From Orientallactaga sibirica (taxonomy: Eukaryota; Chordata; Mammalia; Rodentia; Dipodidae), in assembly GCA_036365145.1 (NCBI GenBank), contig JAEOAD010001365.1, positions 2,811,001 through 2,875,000 of the forward strand: a stretch of 64,000 bases of DNA, read 5' to 3'. The position numbers and the translations under genes were made by a program. Positions within the stretch are counted from its first letter, which is position 1, and every line of letters starts with the position of its first letter. The notes below the pieces were generated by a model. The model saw only the letters and a list, made by a program, of their open reading frames with translations, did not search any database and had not been told where the DNA came from. Shown piece by piece: positions 58,701 to 64,000 of the stretch.

Positions 58701-61029
58701 CCTTTAACCCCAGCAATTGGGAGGCAGAGGTAGGAGGATTGCTGAGAGTTCAAGGCCACCCTGAGACTACATAGTGAATTCCAGTTTACCCTGGGTTAGA
58801 GCGAGACCCTGCCTTAAAAAACCGGACAAAAAAAAAAAAAGACTGATACTTGATTTTCCAAGTCCCAAGACAATCACTTTAACACTTCACACACATTTAT
58901 TTTTTTGGACAGAGTCAGAGACAGAGAGAGAGAGAGCGAGAGAGAGAGAGAGAGAGAGAATGGGTGCGCCAGTGGCCTCTCAGCCGTTGTGAATAAACTC
59001 CAGACGCGTATGCACCCTTGTGGACAAGTGCAACAGTGCACCCTTGCTTCATGCATCCAGCTAAGTGTGGGACCTGGAGAATTGAACAGTCATTCTTAAG
59101 CTTAGGAGGCAGGTGCCTTAACCACTAAGCCATCTCTCCACCCACACAGCACATTTTTTAAACATTTCACAAATACTGCACTGTTTTTTAAATTCTCTCA
59201 AAACAAGGTCACACTATATAGCCTAATCTGGCCTTTAATTCAGATCTCCTCTTCCACATACTGAGCACAAAGGTTAGGATTACAGGGATGTTTCACCATG
59301 CCTGGCTTCACATGTCATTTCTACTTCATGTTTATATTCCCACCTTACAGCACATACTTCTTGGCATCTGATGAAACGTTGTAGCAGTGGAATGCACATA
59401 TAGTCCCATTGAGAAACACAACATCATGAGCACACCACCAAAGAACAAGACTACCACACTGCTGCACCTTTTCTTGTGTGCAGCAAAGGGCCCTGGATTT
59501 GATTACTCAGCACCAAAAAGAGAACAAAAACAAAACCAAACCCGTTTCTGCACTTTGCAGACCTGGATGACACTATGTAATCTCAGGGTGGCCTTGAACT
59601 CATGGAACCTCTGCCTCCTAAGTGCTGGGATTAAAGGTGTGTGCCACAATGTCTGGCTTTTTACTTATTTGAAAGAGAGGAGAGACAGAGGGAGGGAGGG
59701 TGCAATTACCAGGGACTACTGACATTGCAAAGGAAGATCTCCAAACATATATAGCACTTTGTACATCTGGCTTTATGTAAATACTGGGGAACTGAACCTG
59801 GACTGGAAGGTTTTATAAGCAAGTGTCTTTAACCACTGACCCACCTTTGTTCCCCCATCTTACCCTTTCAAATACACCCTCTGCAGGTCACAATAAACTA
59901 CACTGCTCCCCTCTGAAGCCATTGCCGAAATGAGATGGTAGATCAGATGAAAGGATGGGAGGAAGGTAAATGCATACAACACATCAATGCCAATGTCCTA
60001 ACACTTTCACTTTCCACTAAAACCAGGTAATTGGCTTCTTTAAAGTTGACACAATAAGCTGAAGATGGCTTAGTAGTTAAGCAGTTGCTTGCAAAGTCTG
60101 CTGGCCCAGGTTTGAATCCCCAGTACCCACATAAAGCCAGATGCACAAAGTGGCGCAAGTATCTGGAGCTCATCTGCAGTGACAGGAGTGTGTAGCCTCT
60201 CTCCCTCCTTGCAAATAAAATAAAAGCTAATACAAGTCCTTCCTCTGCTATGTCTACCTGCACCTTCCCCGGGCATGACCTTGCTATAGTATTCCACAGA
60301 CCATATGCTAAACTCACTTGTGGATAACCTGTCTTCTCCTTCAGGCTCCATGTCATTCTTACTACAGATACCCAACAGTATGCCTGTGTTGAATACAGGA
60401 GACCAAACACACTGACTAACTGCTGTTTCACCCTGAGAAGCATACGTATTTTATGGAAAGGGGCCACACTTAGGGCCCTGAGATCTTTGACCTTTTCCAT
60501 TCGTCAGCCAGCATTGAGAAGAGCTGGTGAGTACTAAGGAACAGAATATCATCAACAAATTCTTTGTCTGGGGTCAGGACAGCTAGCTAGACAAAAGCTT
60601 GACTACTCAACTAGACTCAAAGTAATTAGCACCCGGCCAACACAAGACCTCCAGTTACACATAACCTAATATCCTGATTTCTCAAAAAGGAATGAACATA
60701 AAAGAATCATGACACTAAATCTTGAAAGCTTACAGCAGATAGCCATGGGGGAAAGTGCTTACTGGGAGCAGAAGGTAGCAAGACCTGAAGTGATAAACCA
60801 CCCCTCGCACATCAGCCAGAGCCCATGGGAAATCACAGAGAAATTGGCAAGATAAGCAAGAGTGCTGCTTCAAAAGCAAGCCTGTCAGCCGGGCATGGGG
60901 GCGCACACCTCTAATCCCAGCACTCGGGAGGCAGAAGTAGGGGGATTGCCAAGAGTTCGAGGCCCCCCTGAGACTACAAAGTGAATTCCAGGTCAGCCTG
61001 TGCTAGAGTGAGACCCTACCTCGAAAAAC

Positions 61030-61061
<32 letters not shown>

Positions 61062-62460
61062 CAAATCTGTTAACCAGCGCCAGGGTCATGGAGACAGACA
61101 GTAAGGATGCTCAAAATGCACCAAAGCAGAAATGGGGGGGGGAAACGACACACAGAAATATTGCAAGAGCCAGAGAATGGAAGGAAACGTCTAGAGGCAT
61201 TGCCCCCCGCCCAACAATGACTGTCTGTTGCTCTCACATCTCATAACAGCAACCCCAGGGGGAACACTCAGCGGGATGGGGGCAGGGAGGAGGGGAACGA
61301 TGGTACCAACATATGATGTGTCCAACAAAGTTTCTATTTAACTAAAAGAAGAAAAAGCCAGAAGCTGTGGTGGGCTGTGGTAACCCCAGCACACTGATGC
61401 TGATGATGAAATGGGAGGTGGAGGCAGGAAAACTTCTTGGGAGCTCTTGGTGAGCACAGCAAAGACCAGCTGAGTGAGAGTCCAGAGCAATAAACCCTGC
61501 CTCCACATGTGCACTGTGACAGGTATGCACCCCCCCCCCAACACCACACACAGCAACAAAAAAGAAAGCTTGCTTAGTGGTAAGGTACAAAGCCCTGGGT
61601 TTCATTACCAACACTGGAGGGGAAAAATATCCCTGCTAAGTTGTAGAACAGGCTATAATGCTGTGATGGTTAATACTGTCAACTAGATAGGGTTTACCAT
61701 GGAAACAAACCTCTGGCTAAGTCCATGAGGTAGTTTTCAGATTAGGTTAACTGAGTTGGGGACCCACTCTAAATGTAGGAAGTACCATTCCATGGACTGG
61801 GGTCCTAGGCTGAACAAAAAGGAGAAAGCTGGCTGAGCTTTAGCATTCTTCCTTCTCTGCTTCCTGACTGTGGTAAAATGTGACCAGCTGCCTCACACTC
61901 TTGCTTCCCTGCCCCCTTCCATGGACTACATCCCCTGAACTGTAAGCCAAACTCTTAAGTTGCTGGTCAGATATTCTGATCACTGTAACCAGAAAAGTGA
62001 TGAATATAAATAATAAAAGGCCTCCCTGCTCTTGCTGCTGGACAAAATACACTCAAGACCTAAGGTACCCTCTGCAGTTTGATTCAGCAACATGAACAGC
62101 TTAGTCCTAGAATGCAGGACACAGGCAAGGACTTTCATTAGAAGTGGACAAAAGTACTGCAGTTGTTGAAATGGTCAATACTGTGCACTGGGTTACTGAG
62201 TAGCAGCCCTGAGACTCCCCAACATTACAGAACTCCCAAATTTGGGAACTGTGGAGGAAACACCACACCCTGGGAAGACACCCCCATGAGTAACCACCAC
62301 AGAATGACGAGCACCTCCCCCCTCAGGCTACCCCAAAGAGTGGTGTAGGGGCAAGGGTAATACCTTCCGTCTCTCCCTCTTCTGAAGATATTAAAATTGT
62401 TCCTTTCCCATCTTCAATTTGGACATCGGGTGCCACCATAGCAAATTTTTCTTTCACTAT
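50532..62460 (-). CDS. UBA2: UBA2 (SAE2): SUMO-activating enzyme subunit 2, C-terminal part (4 exons)
   Basis: UBA2 with SAE1 forms the SUMO E1, which adenylates SUMO, holds it as a thioester and passes it to UBC9 in the nucleus. Only the last four coding exons are in the window (62364-62460, 54376-54481, 51933-52069, 50532-50710). They join in phase to give 172 residues. The first two exons read IVKEKFAMVAPDVQIEDGKG and onward: the ubiquitin-fold domain that docks UBC9. Next come an acidic segment and VLIVDSDEE, a typical SUMO-interacting motif. Basic clusters RSRKRKR and AKRSR (nuclear localisation) and the terminal ELDDVIALD-stop follow. The ThiF/adenylation domain and catalytic Cys exons are off the right edge. 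Splice sites are intact and no defects are seen. The gene reads toward WTIP on the same strand. Confidence 0.96.
51035..51275 (+). repeat. MIR element in a UBA2 intron
   Basis: acttacaatgtgccggaact, then gagcactttgcacat, then gggaaactgagacacagaga and aaggtcacag follow the MIR consensus order. An ancient tRNA-derived SINE shared by mammals. Confidence 0.88.
51933..52069 (-). CDS. UBA2: UBA2 exon (acidic linker)
   Basis: 45 codons, EDLGKDVDFEVVGDAPEKVG to AQPSTST; acceptor ctcttacag, donor GTGAGT. Confidence 0.95.
52237..52550 (+). repeat. Two tandem B1-like SINEs at one target site in UBA2 intron
   Basis: 52237-52394 and 52410-52550. aaaagataatgcagc stands at 52222-52236 and 52395-52409, with a diverged third copy (aaaagatgatgcaac) at 52551-52565. 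Confidence 0.88.
52593..54346. repeat. SINE cluster in UBA2 intron
   Basis: B2-like tail 52593-52651; B1 plus 52655-52812; B1 minus 52853-52985; (TTTA)n 52985-53013; B1 minus fragment 53036-53105; B2-like minus head 53116-53176; B2-like minus 53252-53451; B1 minus 53455-53590 and 53594-53714; B1 plus 53720-53868 with CA tail; B1 minus 53937-54085; truncated B2-like plus 54210-54346. Confidence 0.7.
54376..54481 (-). CDS. UBA2: UBA2 exon (ubiquitin-fold domain, second part)
   Basis: Reads NNHKKLSEFGIRNGSRLQAD and on to LLINVLH; acceptor acctccag, donor GTAGGA. Confidence 0.95.
54543..54791 (-). repeat. Long-form B2-like SINE (minus) with CTCF-like core
   Basis: Flanked by tcaggtcaggtttt-type target copies on both sides. 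It lies about 60 bp beyond the UBA2 exon at 54376-54481. Confidence 0.85.
54655..54668 (-). promoter_or_regulatory. SINE-borne CTCF-like core (reverse)
   Basis: CCACAAGGGGGCGC on the minus strand, the opposite orientation to the four copies on the left. Confidence 0.55.
54812..55630. repeat. SINE cluster in UBA2 intron
   Basis: Old B1 minus 54812-54925; old B1 plus 55016-55115; B1 plus 55124-55300 with long A tail; B1 plus 55343-55472; truncated B2-like plus 55479-55619. Confidence 0.7.
55633..55951 (-). repeat. Long-form B2-like SINE (minus) with CTCF-like core and (GA)n
   Basis: aattataagcttt at 55620-55632 and 55952-55964 flank it. It contains a long GA run (about 55679-55720) and an intact CTCF-like core. 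Confidence 0.9.
55798..55811 (-). promoter_or_regulatory. SINE-borne CTCF-like core (reverse)
   Basis: CCACAAGGGGGCGC on the minus strand, in UBA2 intron. Confidence 0.55.
56090..56405 (+). repeat. Truncated B1 and hybrid B1/B2-like piece
   Basis: B1 3' part 56090-56200; B1 5' part 56207-56268 joined directly to a B2-like 3' part 56269-56405, a possible recombination or nested deletion. Confidence 0.55.
56417..58650 (+). mobile_element. L1 ORF2 C-terminus and 3' UTR, 5'-truncated, with SINE insertions
   Basis: A terminal L1 tail fragment (56417-56525) is followed by ORF2 C-terminal sequence (56526-56600, 57068-57156, 57340-57640). The stretch 57347-57640 encodes LPYDPAIPLLGIYPKD-type text typical of L1 ORF2. 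The 3' UTR runs to the A-rich end near 58650. Interruptions are B2-like plus 56620-56820, a second L1 tail 56826-56893, B1 plus 56894-57065, and B1 minus 57158-57323 (target copies tggtataaccattgtg / tggtataaccactgtg). Frameshifts and truncation make it inactive. Confidence 0.85.
58683..59143. repeat. B1(+) and long-form B2-like(-)
   Basis: B1-like 58683-58835; long-form B2-like minus 58890-59143 with GA run and decayed CTCF-like core (tgcacccttgtgg, 59011-59023). Confidence 0.78.
59196..60230. repeat. Old SINE pieces in UBA2 intron
   Basis: Old B1 minus 59196-59307; ID-like tail 59478-59540; B1 minus 59556-59659; old B2-like minus 59658-59856; B2-like plus 60057-60230. Bases 60231-60887 show no recognised element. 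Confidence 0.55.
60888..61617 (+). repeat. B1-like SINE and ID-like fragment
   Basis: B1-like 60888-61060 with about 30 A; weak B1-like text near 61350-61460; ID-like 61566-61617 (gcttgcttagtggtaagg). Confidence 0.6.
61673..62010 (+). repeat. Old rodent interspersed repeat
   Basis: gtgatggttaatactgtcaa, then ggttaactgagttggg, then gtgaccagctgcctc and gaactgtaagccaaactctt is a pattern common in rodent genomes. It shares its tail with copies at 15920, 22850 and 32000. I recall it as a DNA-transposon-like family but cannot fix the name. Confidence 0.5.
62364..62460 (-). CDS. UBA2: UBA2 exon (ubiquitin-fold domain, first part)
   Basis: 32 codons plus one base. Acceptor tttccttgtag, donor GTATTA. 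Reads IVKEKFAMVAPD and ends EEGETE. Confidence 0.95.
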
Positions 62461-63298
62461 CTACAAGGAAAAATTAAAAATGTTAATGCTAATAATTAAA
62501 GACCATTAAAAACTCCTAGGCATCTTTTCTATAAAGGTGTGTTTTCCTCTTCCACTGGAAAAGGTTCCAGTTATTCACTAAATTCATTAGGGTGAGCAGA
62601 AAAGTCAGGGATTTACCCATGTTCCACCCCCACATGTGATCAGAGGTGCAGATGAGATCGTTTCCTCCTGTGAGCAGCCTGTCAGTCCTGGGGCTGGCTC
62701 TTCTACTTTGTCTTTCCCGGCAGGCAGATTGGAGCCTGGGCTGCACACACATTCCATCCCCGTCTCTGTGCAATGTTGTGGTAGGTGGTGCTGGACTCTC
62801 AGAAAATGCCTTACTAACCTGATTCTCAGATAATCTTTCCCTTCTCTTAACTTCCAAGAATCAAGTGGATGTGATAATATGGTGAAATCCTATCTGCTCC
62901 TAAAATATAATGAAGGCTCTTTCTACAGATCTAAGCACCCTACTACTAGGAGTTCCAAAGTCCAACAACAACAATCTAAGAGCAGGCGCTCTCTGACGGC
63001 AGGTTACCAAGACTTGCAGTCTCTTACCAAGACATGAATGAGTGCAAATGCACCTGGCCCAGTCTACCCAGCTCTAGGAGGAAGACCACACAAGGGAAAG
63101 CTCAACCCCACTTCCGGGGGTTATCCAAATACACAGCTGAGTGACTGAACACAACCTGAGGAGTAATCCTAAGCGATCCTAAAGTAGGAAGGGACACTAT
63201 ATCAAATCCATCTTCCTTCTAATCAATGTAAGAGCAATGCCATTTCCCTTATGACAATGCTGTAGGCCAACCCAGGGTGCAAATGCTGTTCTCAGGGG
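62461..63298. other. UBA2: UBA2 intron sequence, no recognised repeats
   Basis: The sequence upstream of the first UBA2 exon in the window. No further UBA2 exon was found, so the next upstream exon must be beyond 64000. Confidence 0.45.
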
Positions 63299-63952
63299 GC
63301 ATCTCTCTCTCTCAAATAAATAAAATATTAAAAATTGTAACAATTAACTGGGCGTGGTGGTGCATGCCTTTAATTCCATCACTCAGGAGGATTGCTATGA
63401 GTTCGAGGCCACCCTGAGCTAGAGTGAGACCTTACCTCGAAAAACAAAACAAAACAAAAAAACAAAACTTCCATAACGTGGTTTACACTAATCCCAGCAT
63501 CAAAAGAGGTAGGAGGTGCCGGGAGTTCGAGGCCACCCTGAGACTACATAGTGAATTCCAGGTCAGCCTGGACCAGAGTGAGACCCTACCTTGAAAAACC
63601 AAAAAAACAAAACAAACAAAAAAAAAGTAAGGTGGAGAGTGTGATTGAGGACGACACCAGATGTGAACCTCTGGTCTCTACCCACACATACACAAGCATC
63701 CAATTCATCATATACCACCACATACAGAAGCATGTACACATGTCAAAACAAACAAACAAAAAACAGGGGCTGGAGAGATGGGTCAGTGGTTAAAGTGCTT
63801 GCCCGAGAAGCCTAACAACCTGGGTTTGATTCCCCAGTACCAGTAAAGCCAGATGCATGAAGTGGTGCATGTGTCTCGAGTTAGTTTGCAGTGGCAGAAG
63901 GCCTTGGTGCACCCAATTTTTCTCTCTCTGTCTGCAAATATATATTTTTTAA
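63299..63952 (+). repeat. SINE cluster at right edge
   Basis: B2-like tail 63299-63338; B1-like 63349-63468 and 63476-63628; B2-like 63767-63952. Confidence 0.72.
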
Positions 63953-64000
63953 AGACAAAAGTTACTGACTGGAGTTTTGCTGTAAGCACCAAACTTAGCC

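Overview
This is a mammalian nuclear window, about 64 kb. It has spliced genes with GT-AG introns, CpG islands and dense retroposons. The dominant repeats are 7SL-derived B1-like SINEs and a tRNA-derived B2-like SINE (opening 'ggctggagagatggcttag'). ID-like and B4-like copies, L1 tails and one MIR are also present. That mix points to a rodent. The exact B1/B2 consensus looks dipodoid (jerboa, perhaps Jaculus), but the species call is inference from memory of those repeats.

Three protein genes can be read. (1) A complete three-exon secretoglobin of the SCGB1B / androgen-binding-protein-alpha / Fel d 1 chain-1 type lies on + at 3494-4850. (2) A complete eight-exon WTIP gene (Ajuba/zyxin-family LIM protein, 420 codons) lies on - from ATG 40893 to stop 21533. 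Its CpG-island promoter carries a polypyrimidine tract of about 556 bp. (3) The last four coding exons of UBA2 (SUMO E1 catalytic subunit) lie on - at 62460-50532, with a 3' UTR down to a poly(A) signal at 49911; the rest of UBA2 lies beyond the right edge. The order UBA2 > WTIP > SCGB matches, as I recall it, human 19q13.11.

Region by region: 1-3.4 kb holds SINEs, one split by a minus-strand ERVK-like LTR remnant. 3.4-5 kb is SCGB1B-like. 5.9-13.6 kb is an old LTR element with a broken envelope-like coding region, itself hit by SINEs and an L1 tail. 13.6-18 kb is old repeat and unrecognised DNA. 18.0-18.56 kb is an orphan CpG-rich promoter-like segment with a ZNF143-type motif. 21.5-40.9 kb is WTIP, its introns packed with SINEs. 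40.2-42.1 kb is the WTIP CpG island. 42.2-49.9 kb is intergenic SINEs, including a candidate U2-snRNA/B1 chimera. 49.9-64 kb is the 3' part of UBA2.

The most interesting pattern is regulatory. A longer B2-like subfamily carries a near-consensus CTCF core (CCACAAGGGGGCGC). The four intact plus-strand copies are all left of 43.2 kb and the two intact minus-strand copies are at 54.7 and 55.8 kb. This is a convergent layout around the WTIP promoter and UBA2 3' end. A non-SINE CTCF-like core sits beside the orphan promoter at 18.9 kb.
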